Source: Rhodospirillales bacterium | GTDB taxonomy: Bacteria > Pseudomonadota > Alphaproteobacteria > Acetobacterales > Acetobacteraceae | DNA: 64,000 nt | Direction: 5' to 3' | Assembly (NCBI GenBank): GCA_025352565.1 | Contig: JANXTF010000099.1 | Span: forward strand, 1 to 64,000 | Part shown: piece after piece, positions 8,523-17,425 of the stretch | Position numbering within the stretch: position 1 is the first letter of the stretch | Layout of the letters: the number at the start of each line of letters is the position of its first letter | Made by a program: the position numbers and the translations under genes | The notes under the pieces: model-generated | Databases searched by the model: none | Told to the model about the DNA's origin: nothing | What the model saw: only the letters and a program-made list of their open reading frames with translations

Positions 8523-9725
8523 ATGCACACGAACACGAACCTGCTGCCGCGCCGCGCCGTCCTGGCCGCCGCTGCGGCCCTGCCCATACTGCGCGCCTCG
8601 CCGTCGCTCGCCGCCGCCGTCAAGGCGACCGTGGGCGTAGGTCTCGTCACGGAGGGCGGAGCGATTGTAGGGGCCATGCAGTCCGGCGATCTCGCCACGA
8701 AGGCTGCGACGGAGCTCAAGACTTCGCTCGACCTCGAATTCCTCGATTTCCAGGTGCTGCTGCGGATGGTGCAAGGCATCGTGGCCGGACAAATCCAGAT
8801 CGGCATGCTCGGGTCCACGCCGATGATCCGCATGCTCGCGACGTCCAATCCGGCGATCCCGATTGCCCTCGCCGGCGGCGGCGTCAATTTTCCGCTGATG
8901 GTCAATCCCGGCTCGCCGATCCGCACATTGCAGGACCTGCCTGGCAAGGCCGTGCTGACACTGGTCGGTTCGGACCTGCATCTCGTGCTGTTGCTGATGC
9001 TGCGCGCCGAGTTCGGCCACGACGACACGAAGAAGCTTGGGATCGCAATACGCAACGCGCAGGCGATCACCGAAGTCGGCCGGCGCCAGAGCGGGATCGA
9101 TGCCATCGCCGGCAGCGAGCCGTTCGGATATGCCGCCGAGCGCACCGGCGAACTCGTGACGCTGCTGCGCGATGACGGGACCACCGGCGCGGCCTGGGAC
9201 GGGCCCGAGGGCAAGGGCGCGGGCCACAAGGTCGCCAGCTTCAAGAACACGCCGCTGGCACCCGAGGCGTACTACCCGCACCGCATTTGGTGGGCCGCCC
9301 GACGCGACTTCATCGAGCAACACCCCGACGAGGTGGCAGCCTTTCTCGCGGCCAATGCCCGCGCCGCCGAGCAGATGGCGGCGGCGCCGGTCGATAAGGT
9401 CATCGAGGTCGGAGGCTCCAAATGGGCCGGCGAGCGCGAGGACCATCGCCGCTTTGTCGAGCGTATCCTATGGCGTCGGCGCGGCTGGGCATGGGCCACC
9501 GAAGGCGATATCCGATCGCTGATCGTTCTGTCGTCCGTCAAGACGATCTACGAGACCGAGTTGAAGGCGGCCGACGTGCAACGCCTCGTCCGGATAGCGG
9601 CGCCAGCGGTGCGAAAAGCGTGGGAGCTGATCGGCCAAAGGCCGGCGCTCGCGGTGTTCAACGATCCCGCGGCCCCCGACGTGCGCGGCCTGCCGCTGTG
9701 GGAGGTGGACAATTGGAAACTGTGA
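8523..9725 (+). CDS. NitT/TauT-type ABC transporter substrate-binding protein
   Basis: A 400-residue periplasmic binding protein of the SsuA/TauA/NrtA class, which captures sulfonates, taurine, nitrate or similar small molecules. The N-terminus has two arginines before an alanine-rich helix (LPRRAVLAAAAALP), a Tat-like or Sec signal ending near SLAAA. The family pattern follows: FQVLLRMVQGIVAGQIQIG, then MLGSTPMI and the DLPGKAVL segment. ATG 8523 has GGGGAG 8 bases upstream. No permease or ATPase is next to it; the nearest pair of this class is at 54.0-55.7 kb. It is divergent from the sulfur-type operon and 26 bases ahead of an arylsulfatase, suggesting capture of sulfur compounds. TTGACA at 8390-8395 is a possible -35, but no convincing -10 follows. 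Confidence 0.85.
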   Translation: MHTNTNLLPRRAVLAAAAALPILRASPSLAAAVKATVGVGLVTEGGAIVGAMQSGDLATKAATELKTSLDLEFLDFQVLLRMVQGIVAGQIQIGMLGSTPMIRMLATSNPAIPIALAGGGVNFPLMVNPGSPIRTLQDLPGKAVLTLVGSDLHLVLLLMLRAEFGHDDTKKLGIAIRNAQAITEVGRRQSGIDAIAGSEPFGYAAERTGELVTLLRDDGTTGAAWDGPEGKGAGHKVASFKNTPLAPEAYYPHRIWWAARRDFIEQHPDEVAAFLAANARAAEQMAAAPVDKVIEVGGSKWAGEREDHRRFVERILWRRRGWAWATEGDIRSLIVLSSVKTIYETELKAADVQRLVRIAAPAVRKAWELIGQRPALAVFNDPAAPDVRGLPLWEVDNWKL

Positions 9726-9751
9726 CGCCGGCATCGCCCGGGGCGGCCACG

Positions 9752-11380
9752 ATGAGCGAAGCCCCGCGCGGCACAGGCGATCGCCCGAATGTGGTCCTGA
9801 TACTGGCCGACGACATGGGCTTTTCCGACCTTGGCTGTTATGGGGGCGAAATATCGACTCCGAATTTGGACGCGCTCGGGCGGTCAGGGGTCCGTTTCTC
9901 GCACTTCTACAACACGGCACGGTGCAGTCCCTCGCGTGCCTCGCTGCTCACGGGATTGCATCCTCATCAGACCGGCATTGGTGTGTTGACCAGCGACGAT
10001 CGGCCGGACGGCTATCGGGGCAACCTCAATCGGCAATGCGTCACGCTCGCGGAAATCTTGCGCGATCAGGGCTACGCCACCTGTCTTTCCGGGAAATGGC
10101 ATCTTGCGTCCGACATCCATACTCCGAACGACGCGTGGCCGACGCGCCGTGGCTTCGACACCTTCTTCGGAACCCTGGCCGGGTGCTGCAGCTATTACCA
10201 GCCCGGCACCCTCGTTCGCGGCGAACAGGACGCCTCCGCTGAAATGGCGGCGCCGGAGTTTTTCTACACCGACGCTATCGCGACCGAAGCGACCAATTTC
10301 GTCGAGGCGCATCGGCTCCCAGGGTCGCCGCCGTTCTTCCTGTATGTCGCGTTCACCGCGCCACACTGGCCGCTGCATTCTCCCGAGGCCGACATCCGCC
10401 GATATGATCACGCCTTCGACGAGGGCTGGGACGCGCTGAGGGTCGAGCGGCTGAAACGTCTGGTCGGCGAAGGCATCCTCCCGCCGGACACTGTTCTAAG
10501 CGATCGGGACCCGACGCAGCCGGCGTGGGATGAAGCCGCGGAAAAAGGCTGGCAGGCCCTGCGGATGCAAACCTACGCCGCGCAGGTCGAGCGCCTCGAC
10601 AGCGGGGTGGGCCAAATTATCGCGATGCTGAAAGAGACTGGCAAGTTCGAAAATACCTTGCTGATATTCCTCTCCGACAACGGAGCCTCGTCGGAGGACT
10701 TGCCACTATTCAGCCTGGAGAAATTCCGGGCTCGCGCGGATCTGGTGCCCGCCACAACGAAAAGCGGAGAGCCGGTTCGGATCGGCAATTCCCCCGACAT
10801 CGTTCCAGGACCAGCCGACACATATGGCAGTTACGGACGCGCCTGGGCGAACCTTTCGAACACACCGTTCCGTTTCTACAAGCGATGGGTGCACGAAGGG
10901 GGGATCGCGACGCCGCTCATCATTCACTGGCCGGGTGCCGGGCTCGATGCGGGTGCAATCGTGGACCAGCCCTTCCAACTTGTCGACGTGGTGCCGACCG
11001 TGCTCGAGGCGACCCGGTCGAGCTATCCTCTCAGATCCGTGGGCTGGCCGATCGACGACCTGGAGGGACGCAGCATGTTGGGCGCACTTCGGGGCGAGGT
11101 GTCCGATCCTGTCCCGCTATTCTGGGAACACACCGGGAATGCGGCGATCAGGCTTGGGAAATGGAAACTTGTCCGCGAATATCCAGGCGATTGGGAACTA
11201 TACGACCTTGAAAAGGACCGCACCGAGACGAGCGATCTTGCCACGGAGAAGCTTCACATCGTGGCGAGCCTGAGCAGGCAGTGGCAGGAATGGGCGGACC
11301 GGGTTGGCGTGGTGCCGTGGGAGACGATTTTGCGGATTTATCACGAGCGCGGCATGGAGGACATCGAAGCGGCCGGATAG
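9752..11380 (+). CDS. Arylsulfatase (type I, formylglycine class)
   Basis: A 542-residue sulfatase that hydrolyses sulfate esters. The diagnostic C-x-P-S-R is Cys58-Ser-Pro-Ser-Arg62, where the Cys is converted to formylglycine. The metal-binding ADD sits at residues 19-21, GKWHL and FLSDNG are present in order, and the C-terminal subdomain ends with WELYDLEKDRTE, as in bacterial arylsulfatases. ATG 9752 was chosen; GTG 9722, touching the stop of the preceding gene, would add ten residues. No signal peptide is evident, so it may be cytoplasmic, meaning the upstream binding protein would bring in the sulfate ester or a product. No formylglycine-generating enzyme is in view. Confidence 0.92.
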   Translation: MSEAPRGTGDRPNVVLILADDMGFSDLGCYGGEISTPNLDALGRSGVRFSHFYNTARCSPSRASLLTGLHPHQTGIGVLTSDDRPDGYRGNLNRQCVTLAEILRDQGYATCLSGKWHLASDIHTPNDAWPTRRGFDTFFGTLAGCCSYYQPGTLVRGEQDASAEMAAPEFFYTDAIATEATNFVEAHRLPGSPPFFLYVAFTAPHWPLHSPEADIRRYDHAFDEGWDALRVERLKRLVGEGILPPDTVLSDRDPTQPAWDEAAEKGWQALRMQTYAAQVERLDSGVGQIIAMLKETGKFENTLLIFLSDNGASSEDLPLFSLEKFRARADLVPATTKSGEPVRIGNSPDIVPGPADTYGSYGRAWANLSNTPFRFYKRWVHEGGIATPLIIHWPGAGLDAGAIVDQPFQLVDVVPTVLEATRSSYPLRSVGWPIDDLEGRSMLGALRGEVSDPVPLFWEHTGNAAIRLGKWKLVREYPGDWELYDLEKDRTETSDLATEKLHIVASLSRQWQEWADRVGVVPWETILRIYHERGMEDIEAAG

Positions 11381-11404
11381 GGCTTACCGGCGTGTGGTCC
11401 GCCG

Positions 11405-11422
11405 GGTCGGCCTCCGCCGACC
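11405..11422 (+). terminator. Hairpin after arylsulfatase gene
   Basis: GGTCGGC pairs perfectly with GCCGACC around a CTCC loop, 25 bases after the arylsulfatase stop. There is no T-run, so an intrinsic terminator is only tentative; it may merely protect the 3' end of the transcript. Confidence 0.35.
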
Positions 11423-11444
11423 AAGGCGGGATGAGACGACTGTG

Positions 11445-11478
11445 CGAATCTTGAAGCGATTAATTGCCATCAAACCCT
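11445..11478 (+). repeat. 34-bp inverted repeat, left copy
   Basis: This 34-base segment starts CGAATCTTGA and ends CATCAAACCCT. It recurs in inverted orientation at 23922-23955 with one mismatch. It lies between the arylsulfatase stop and the radC stop, 16 bases from the latter. The AT-rich core (GATTAATTGCC) contrasts with the GC-rich surroundings. No transposase is near either copy. Confidence 0.85.
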
Positions 11479-11494
11479 AAATCGCCGGCCGGCA

Positions 11495-12247
11495 TCACAG
11501 CAGCCCCTCGGCCGCGAAGCTGAACCAGCGCCCGTTGCCGACCACCACATGGTCGTGCAGCGTCACGCCCAGCACGCGCGCGGCCTCGCGGATTTCATGG
11601 GTCATGGCGATGTCCTCGCGGGACGGCGTGGGGTCTCCGCTCGGGTGATTATGGGCAAGCAGGATGGCGCTGGCATGGAGTTCCAGCGCGCGTTTGACCA
11701 CCTCGCGCGGATAGACCGGCGTGTGGTTGACGGTGCCGGTGGTCTGCGCCTCGTCGGCCAGCAGGCGGTTGCGGGCGTCGAGGAACAGCACGCGGAACTG
11801 TTCGATCCGCTCGCGCGCCATCACGGCGTTCAGGTAGTCCATCAGCTTCGCCCAGTTGTCGAGCAGCGGCCGATCGATCACTTCCGCGCGCGCCAGCCGC
11901 CACGCGGCCGCCTGCACGGTTTTCAGCGCCGCCGCCCCGGCCTCGCCAAGACCCTCGATGCCACGCAGTTCGGCCATGGGGGCGGCGATGGCGCCCGCGA
12001 AGCTGCCGAAGCGAGCCAGAAGCAGGCGGGCGATCGGCTTGGTGTCGCGGCGCGGCAGCCCGAGGAACAGGACCATCTCGAGCAATTCATGGTCGGCCAA
12101 CGCTGTTGGCCCCGCGGTCAGGAGACGGGTGCGCATACGCGCCCGGTGCCCCTCGCCGCCCAACGCCACCAAGTCGGGCGTGGCGGGGTCGGGCGCGGCC
12201 AGCTCCAGTAATCCGGGCAACTCGGCGAAACCGCGCTTTTTGGCCAT
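11495..12247 (-). CDS. radC: RadC-family JAB/MPN domain protein, copy 1
   Basis: A 250-residue RadC protein: N-terminal helix-hairpin-helix-like part (residues 35-120, with LRGIEGLGEAGAAALK) and a C-terminal MPN/JAMM metalloprotease-like domain. The metal motif is intact: HNHPSGDPTPSREDI, with an upstream Glu in REVVKRALELHA. The exact role of RadC is unsettled; the old DNA-repair link is weak. It is third in a minus-strand run map-thioesterase-radC (47-base gap), an arrangement common in alphaproteobacteria, so this is probably the ancestral copy. A second radC lies at 23995-24870, and the two share long identical stretches in the MPN domain. Confidence 0.93.
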   Translation of the reverse strand: MAKKRGFAELPGLLELAAPDPATPDLVALGGEGHRARMRTRLLTAGPTALADHELLEMVLFLGLPRRDTKPIARLLLARFGSFAGAIAAPMAELRGIEGLGEAGAAALKTVQAAAWRLARAEVIDRPLLDNWAKLMDYLNAVMARERIEQFRVLFLDARNRLLADEAQTTGTVNHTPVYPREVVKRALELHASAILLAHNHPSGDPTPSREDIAMTHEIREAARVLGVTLHDHVVVGNGRWFSFAAEGLL

Positions 12248-12294
12248 CCGCCCAGACTGGCATCGGATCGCCGGGCGCCGAAGTGAATCCGCCG

Positions 12295-12720
12295 TTACCG
12301 GCCGGGTTGATGGTCGAAGTCAGGCACGGTCCATGCCTCCATCCTGGCCCGCCAGCCATCCTCGATCGGCACGGCGCGACGAGCGACCGTGTCGATCACC
12401 GCCAGCACGGATAGTCCGCGCGAGACGATGACGCCGTCCACCAGAAGGCGCTGGCGAACGTGGATCGACTTCGTGCCGACCCGCGCGATGGCGGATTCGA
12501 TCGACACCGTGCCCGGCCAGTTCATCTCACGCAGGAAATCGACCTCCAGCCGCGCGATCACCACGCCGCGATTCTCGGCTTCGGCCAGCAAACCGAGCCG
12601 CTCCATCAGCTCCGACCGCCCGGCCTCGTACATCACCGCATAGATCGCGTTGTTGACGTGGCCGAGTTGGTCGGTGTCGCAGAACCGGAGGTTCTGCGAG
12701 GTCACGAACGGGGCGCCCAT
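12295..12720 (-). CDS. Acyl-CoA thioesterase, 4HBT (YbgC-like) hotdog fold
   Basis: A 141-residue hotdog-fold thioesterase that hydrolyses acyl-CoA or related thioesters. The active-site segment RFCDTDQLGHVNNAIY (about residues 12-27) carries the Asp of 4-hydroxybenzoyl-CoA thioesterases. A single hotdog domain fills the protein, with no signal peptide. ATG 12720 lies 4 bases after the map stop, so it is probably translated from the same message. The physiological acyl group is unknown. Confidence 0.88.
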   Translation of the reverse strand: MGAPFVTSQNLRFCDTDQLGHVNNAIYAVMYEAGRSELMERLGLLAEAENRGVVIARLEVDFLREMNWPGTVSIESAIARVGTKSIHVRQRLLVDGVIVSRGLSVLAVIDTVARRAVPIEDGWRARMEAWTVPDFDHQPGR

Positions 12721-12724
12721 GGTG

Positions 12725-13531
12725 TCAATCCTTCGGGTAGGGCGGCTTGTCGAGGCCGGCGGGGGACAGGGTGAACACTTCGCAGCCTTCGGCGGTGATG
12801 CCCACCATGTGCTCGAACTGGGCCGACAGGCTGCGGTCGCGCGTGACCGCCGTCCAGCCGTCATCCAGCACCTTCACCTCGGGGCGCCCGGCGTTGACCA
12901 TCGGCTCGATGGTAAAGAACATGCCGGGGCGCAGTTCAGGCCCCTCCCCACGCTTGCCGAAATGCAGCACGTTGGGCGCCTCGTGGAAGTGCCGGCCGAT
13001 GCCATGGCCACAGAAATCGCGCACCACGCTGAAGCGGTTGCTCTCCACGTAGCTCTGGATCGCGTGGCCGATGTCGCCCAGCCTGGCACCGGGCCGCGCG
13101 GCGGCGACGCCGCGCAGCAGCGATTCGTAGGTGACGTCGATCAGGTTGCGCGCCTTGGTCGAGGGCGGCCCGGCGGCATACATGCGGCTGCAGTCGCCGT
13201 GCCAACCGTCCAGGATCACGGTCACGTCGATGTTCAGCACGTCGCCGCTGTCAAGCCGGCGCTCGCCAGGGATGCCGTGGCAGACCACATGGTTGATCGA
13301 GGTGCAGACCGATTTCGGGTAGCCGCGATAATTGAGCGAGGCGGAGACGGCGCCGTGGGCGGTCATGAAATCGTGGCACAGACGGTCGATCTGGGCGGTC
13401 GAGACGCCGGGGCGCACATGGGGCACGATCATGTCGAGCGTTTCGGCCGCAAGCCGGCCCGCCGCCCGCATTCCGATGAAGTCTGCCGGGGCGTGGATCG
13501 TGATCCGTCGTGTGTCGCTGCTGCCGTCCAT
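12725..13531 (-). CDS. map: Methionine aminopeptidase, type I
   Basis: Removes the initiator methionine from nascent proteins at the ribosome. The 268-residue protein shows the type Ia order of metal ligands: Asp in NIDVTVILDGWHGDCSRMY, His in GHGIGRHFHEAPNV, Glu in FTIEPMV and a final Glu in the C-terminal SAQFEHM. The substrate His is in NHVVCHGIP. The N-terminus is short, as usual for bacterial enzymes. It heads the run map-thioesterase-radC and is divergent from the ycgN-like gene across 89 bases. Confidence 0.96.
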   Translation of the reverse strand: MDGSSDTRRITIHAPADFIGMRAAGRLAAETLDMIVPHVRPGVSTAQIDRLCHDFMTAHGAVSASLNYRGYPKSVCTSINHVVCHGIPGERRLDSGDVLNIDVTVILDGWHGDCSRMYAAGPPSTKARNLIDVTYESLLRGVAAARPGARLGDIGHAIQSYVESNRFSVVRDFCGHGIGRHFHEAPNVLHFGKRGEGPELRPGMFFTIEPMVNAGRPEVKVLDDGWTAVTRDRSLSAQFEHMVGITAEGCEVFTLSPAGLDKPPYPKD

Positions 13532-13620
13532 CGCCCTAAAATGCGCAAGCGGGACGGCTCATGCAAGGTTCGGCTGCCATGAAGCTGGCTTGCAGGCACG
13601 GGCGGGGCTAGATCAGGCGC

Positions 13621-14121
13621 ATGGCGGAGCCCGAGAAATTCTGGAAGACCAAGCGCCTCGACCAGATGACGCAGGCCGAATGGGAGTCGCTGTGCGACGG
13701 CTGCGGGCGATGCTGCCTGCACAAATTGCGGCACGAGGACGATGATTCGCTGTCCCATACGAACGTCGCGTGCCGCCTGCTCGACCTGCAGAGCTGCCGC
13801 TGCGGGGACTATGCCAACCGCCGCCGCCGCATCCCCGACTGCATCAGCCTGACCCCGGCGGCGATCGACGAGATCGACTGGCTGCCGCCCAGCTGCGCCT
13901 ATCGGCGGCTGTCCGAAGGCCAGGGATTGTCGTGGTGGCACCCGCTGGTGTCGGGCGACCCGGACACGGTCCACACCGCCGGCATCTCGGTGCGCGGGCG
14001 GGCGATCAGCGAGCGCCACGCGGGGCCGCTGGAGTATCACACGGTGGATTGGCCGGGGCGGGTGCCACGGCCGCGGCGGCCGAAGGGTTCTGGCACGCCG
14101 GATGGTTCTGGCACGGCGTGA
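13621..14121 (+). CDS. YcgN/UPF0260-type cysteine-cluster protein
   Basis: A 166-residue small cytosolic protein with the UPF0260 pattern: an N-terminal [21 protein letters not shown] start, then [28 protein letters not shown] and IPDCISL. Together they give a cysteine array likely to bind iron-sulfur or zinc. The C-terminal WWHPLVSGD and ISERHAG segments are also family-typical. The last 20 residues are low complexity (Arg/Pro/Gly) and unlike the family core. Function is unknown. It is divergent from map. Confidence 0.87.
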   Translation: MAEPEKFWKTKRLDQMTQAEWESLCDGCGRCCLHKLRHEDDDSLSHTNVACRLLDLQSCRCGDYANRRRRIPDCISLTPAAIDEIDWLPPSCAYRRLSEGQGLSWWHPLVSGDPDTVHTAGISVRGRAISERHAGPLEYHTVDWPGRVPRPRRPKGSGTPDGSGTA

Positions 14122-14148
14122 TCGCGGGAGGCATCGTGCTGGGCGCGA

Positions 14149-14200
14149 CCCCCACCCCGGCCCTCCCCACAAGGGGGGGGCACAAGGGGGGAGGGGGAAG
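14149..14200 (+). repeat. GC-rich palindromic intergenic repeat, copy A
   Basis: About 52 bases made of C-runs and G-runs around two CACAA blocks, able to fold into a hairpin. A near-identical copy lies inverted at 25023-25072. Such C/G-run palindromes are scattered in many alphaproteobacterial genomes. Here it fills the gap after the ycgN-like gene and could end transcription from either side. Confidence 0.75.
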
Positions 14201-14201
14201 A

Positions 14202-14306
14202 TCAGTCGTACAGCCCTGCCGCCCGCGCGCGCTGCGTGACCAGCGCCACCAGCAGGTCGGGCACCGGCGTCGCCACACCTATGGCGCGTGAAACGCACAT
14301 ACGCAT
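14202..14306 (-). pseudogene. 3' fragment resembling ketopantoate reductase
   Basis: Directly after the dehydrogenase stop, an open frame of about 34 codons reads IGVATPVPDLLVALV and ends ARAAGLYD. This resembles the last helix and tail of the 2-dehydropantoate 2-reductase family, whose members end with a GxPTPxxDxxxAL pattern. Nothing upstream encodes the rest of such a protein; that space is taken by the dehydrogenase. It is probably a decayed remnant. The similarity is judged by eye only. Confidence 0.35.
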
Positions 14307-15199
14307 CAGGCGGGCGTCCCGCCCGGCAGCGTGATGCCGGTGAGAGCCTCGTAGACGCGGATGACGAAGGCGTCGTCCTTGGCGCCATGCCCGGCGGCGG
14401 CGGCGGCGAGAAACAGTTGGTGGGCGGCGGAGGCCATGGGCAGCGGAAAGCTCAGCGCGCGCGCCTGGTCGAGCACGATGCCGAGATCCTTGACGAAGAT
14501 GTTGACCGCGGAGTGCGGCGTGTCGTCGCCAGCCAGGATGTGCGGCACCCGGTTCTGCCACATCCAGGAGCTGCCGGCCGATCCGCTGACGACCTCGAAC
14601 AGCGTGGCCGGGTCGGCGCCCGCGCGGATGCCGAGAGCCAGCGCCTCGGCGGCGGTCGCGATGTGCACGCCGGCGAGAAGCTGGTTGACCATCTTAACAG
14701 TGCTGCCGATGCCCGCGGCATCGCCGAGGCGCCAGACCTTCGCGGCGATCGCATCCAGCACGGGTTGCGCCCGCGCGAAGGCCGCATCCGGCCCGGAGCC
14801 CATTACCGTCATGGTGCCGGCGCGGGCCGCGACCGAGCCGCCGGAGACCGGGGTGTCCAGCATGGTCACGCCGGCCTCGGCCAGCCGGCCGGCGATCGAG
14901 CGGGCGAGTTCGGGGGCGAGCGTCGTGCATCCCATGACGATGGCGCCCTGGGGCAGGCTGACGCTGTCCGGTCCGAACAGCACGGATTCCGCCTGGGCGC
15001 CGTTGACCACGAACACGATGCAGATTTCGAGATCGGCAGGCAGTTTCGCGGCCTGGCCAACCGCCTGGCCGCCGGCTGCGAGCAATTCGGCCCGGATCGC
15101 CTCGCGCGGCTCGCAGCCGACCACGTCGAAGCCTTTCGCCGCAAGGTTGAGGGCGGCACCCATGCCCATGGAGCCCAGCCCGATCACGCCGACTTTCAT
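14306..15199 (-). CDS. NAD(P)-dependent beta-hydroxyacid dehydrogenase
   Basis: A 297-residue member of the 3-hydroxyisobutyrate / tartronate semialdehyde / threonate dehydrogenase family. The Rossmann motif GVIGLGSMGMGAALNL is at the start. The substrate-binding DTPVSGGSVAARAGTM (about residues 117-132) and the catalytic Lys in GSTVKMVNQLL (about 170) are intact. ATG 15199 is chosen because GGAGG sits 8 bases upstream; the upstream in-frame ATG 15214 would place that site inside the gene. The natural hydroxyacid is unknown. The gene is followed by a reductase-like fragment, hinting at past rearrangement. Confidence 0.88.
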   Translation of the reverse strand: MKVGVIGLGSMGMGAALNLAAKGFDVVGCEPREAIRAELLAAGGQAVGQAAKLPADLEICIVFVVNGAQAESVLFGPDSVSLPQGAIVMGCTTLAPELARSIAGRLAEAGVTMLDTPVSGGSVAARAGTMTVMGSGPDAAFARAQPVLDAIAAKVWRLGDAAGIGSTVKMVNQLLAGVHIATAAEALALGIRAGADPATLFEVVSGSAGSSWMWQNRVPHILAGDDTPHSAVNIFVKDLGIVLDQARALSFPLPMASAAHQLFLAAAAAGHGAKDDAFVIRVYEALTGITLPGGTPA

Positions 15200-15266
15200 C
15201 CGGTCATCCTCCAATCCCCTCCCTTGGCCTCGGCGGGCCGAAGCGCGCCACCGCCAGGATAGCGGC

Positions 15267-15812
15267 TCAGCGGCTCGGCGCCATCCGCTTCGCCAAGGCG
15301 AGATGCTGCCGCATCATCGGCAGGGCCTGGGCCGCGAAGGCCTTCACGTCAGGATCGGTGCCTTGCCGGGCCTCGTCCTGGAACATCGACACCAGGGTCG
15401 CGTGGTCGGCGACCTGGGCGTCCATGTAACCCTGGTCGAAGGCGCGGCCCTTCACGTTCCGCAACGCGCCTGCCATGGAGATATGGGCATCGTCAGGCGC
15501 GGTCGGCGGCGTGACCATCTTGGACTGGGCCAGTGCCGCCAGTCTGGTGGCTGCCAGCTGGTGGTCGGTGACCATCTGGGTCGCGAATGTGCGGATGGCC
15601 GGGGTGGCGTTGGTCTGGGCGAGCAGGCCGGCGGCGATCTCGGCCGCGTTGGCCATCGCCACGTTGGCGATGAAGGTCGCGTCTCGCGGCGGCAGCATCG
15701 GCATGGCCGGGGCGGCGGCCGCCGGCTCGGGGGCCTTGCTCGACGAGCAGGCGGCGAGCGGCAGCACGGCAATCGCGGCGAACAGGAGGGCACGGGGGCG
15801 AAGCAGGGTCAT
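15267..15812 (-). CDS. DUF4142 lipoprotein
   Basis: A secreted lipoprotein of about 181 residues. The N-terminus has basic residues, a hydrophobic core and the lipobox LAAC (Cys22 from ATG 15812), followed by a Ser/Ala/Pro linker. The rest is the helical DUF4142 domain: DATFIANVAMANAAEI, FATQMVTDHQLAA and a C-terminal helix ending LPMMRQHL. These proteins resemble ferritin-like bundles and are often linked to stress, but no activity is established. An upstream ATG at 15824 is possible; neither start has a clear ribosome site. Confidence 0.85.
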   Translation of the reverse strand: MTLLRPRALLFAAIAVLPLAACSSSKAPEPAAAAPAMPMLPPRDATFIANVAMANAAEIAAGLLAQTNATPAIRTFATQMVTDHQLAATRLAALAQSKMVTPPTAPDDAHISMAGALRNVKGRAFDQGYMDAQVADHATLVSMFQDEARQGTDPDVKAFAAQALPMMRQHLALAKRMAPSR

Positions 15813-15936
15813 TCGGGGGTACATCCGGGTTCACGGCGCGCGCTCTGGGTCGCATTGGGAGGGCGTTGACGCGCGTGAAACACCCCGCGGGCGGCATTTT
15901 CGCAACATGGAAACTGCGGATTTCCCCGAAAAAACC

Positions 15937-17228
15937 TCACCCCTCCGCCAGTACCTCGCGGCTGGCCCGTACCTTGTCCACCCGCCTGCCGTCGGTCGCG
16001 ATCACCTCGAACAGCCAGCCGGCGAACACGATGCGGTCGCCCTGCGCGGGCACCCGACGCAGCAGCGCCAGCAACAGGCCCGCGAGCGTGTGGTAACTGC
16101 CCTCGGCGGGCAACGCGGGCAGGTTCATGCGGGCCTTCAACTCGTCGACCGGCGTCATGCCGTCGAGCAGCAGCACGCCGGCTTCCTGCGGCGCGTCGGT
16201 GGCGGACGGCGCCGGTTCGGCGTCGCCCACGATGGCCTGGAGCACGTCGGCCGCCGTGACCACGCCCTCGAAGCTGCCGTACTCGTCCATCACGAGCGCG
16301 ATGCCGAGCGGATCGCCCTTGAGGCGTTCCAGCGCATCGAGCGCGGTCACCGTGTCGGGCACCACGATGGGCTGGCGCAGCGAGGCCGCGATGGAGAGCT
16401 CCTTGCCGTCGAGCACGCGGTCGAGGATGTCCTTCGCCTGGACCACGCCCACCACGTTGTCGATCGAGCCGTCGCACACCACGAAGCGGGAATGCGGCTC
16501 CGAGCGGAGGGTGGCGATGATCTCGCGCGTGGGGTCGGTGCGGTCGATCCAGGCGAGGTTGGTGCGCGGCGTCATGATGGCGCGGACCGGCTTGTCGGCG
16601 AGGCGCAGCACACGCTCGATGATGTCGCGCTCCTCGCTCTCGAGCATTCCGGTCTGCTCGCCCTCGGCCAGGATCGCCTTCAGCTCCTCCTCCGTCACGG
16701 ACCGCGACACGCCGCTGTGGTCGCCGAACAGGCGCAGGATGAGGGCCGAGGAGTGGCCGAGCACCCAGACGGCCGGGGTGCTGGCGCGCATCACCCAGGT
16801 GAGCGGCCCCGCGATGGCGGCGGCGACGCGTTCGGGGTGGCGCAAAGCGAGTTGCTTGGGCACCAGTTCGCCCACCACCAGTGTAAGGTAGGTGATGAGC
16901 AGCACCACGATGAACAGCGACAGGCTTTCGGCGAACGGGCCGACATAGGGCAGGTCGGCCAGCAGCGGCGACAGCCGGGCGGCCACGCGGGCGCCGCCGA
17001 ACACGCCGGCAGGATGCCGATAAGGGTGATGCCGACCTGGAGCGCGGGCAGGAACCGCCGCGGGTCCTCCGCCAGGATGCGCGCCTGCCGGGCGCCCTTC
17101 ACGCCCTTGCGCTCCAGCACCGCGAGGCGGGCGCGATTGGAGGACACGAGCGCCAGCTCGCTCATGGCGAACATGCCGTTCAGCACGATCAGCAGCAGCA
17201 CGACGCCCAGTTCGAAGGCGATACCCAT
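15937..17228 (-). pseudogene. CNNM/CBS-domain (CorC/HlyC-type) protein, frameshifted
   Basis: A membrane protein of the hemolysin-C/CorC/CNNM family: N-terminal DUF21 membrane domain (start ATG 17228, MGIAFELGVVLLLIVLNGMF), paired CBS domains (IMTPRTNLAWID, then VVQAKDILDRVL and LVMDEYGSFEGVVT) and a C-terminal CorC/HlyC domain. The reading frame breaks near 17004-17012. The first frame reads GITLIGIL and then turns to nonsense, while the correct continuation GVFGGARVAARLSPLL lies in the next frame. One G appears missing: CTGCCGGC where CTGGCCGGC is expected. With that base restored the protein is about 431 residues and complete. It is either a recent pseudogene or a sequencing error. Confidence 0.85.
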
Positions 17229-17425
17229 CAACCCGTCCGTTTCGGCCGGTTCGTTCCAGCTTGGGCGGCACCATAGCGGGCTTGCGGGTTTGGGGCATCT
17301 CTGGTCAATGATGCGTGTTTGCCTACGGCACGCCTTGTTTCGGCCACAGAGCGGCCGGGTGCTTGCCCCACTGGCGTGTTGATAAGGTGCAGCAGGCGGC
17401 CATTCCGGCCTCTCGCGCGATCGGG

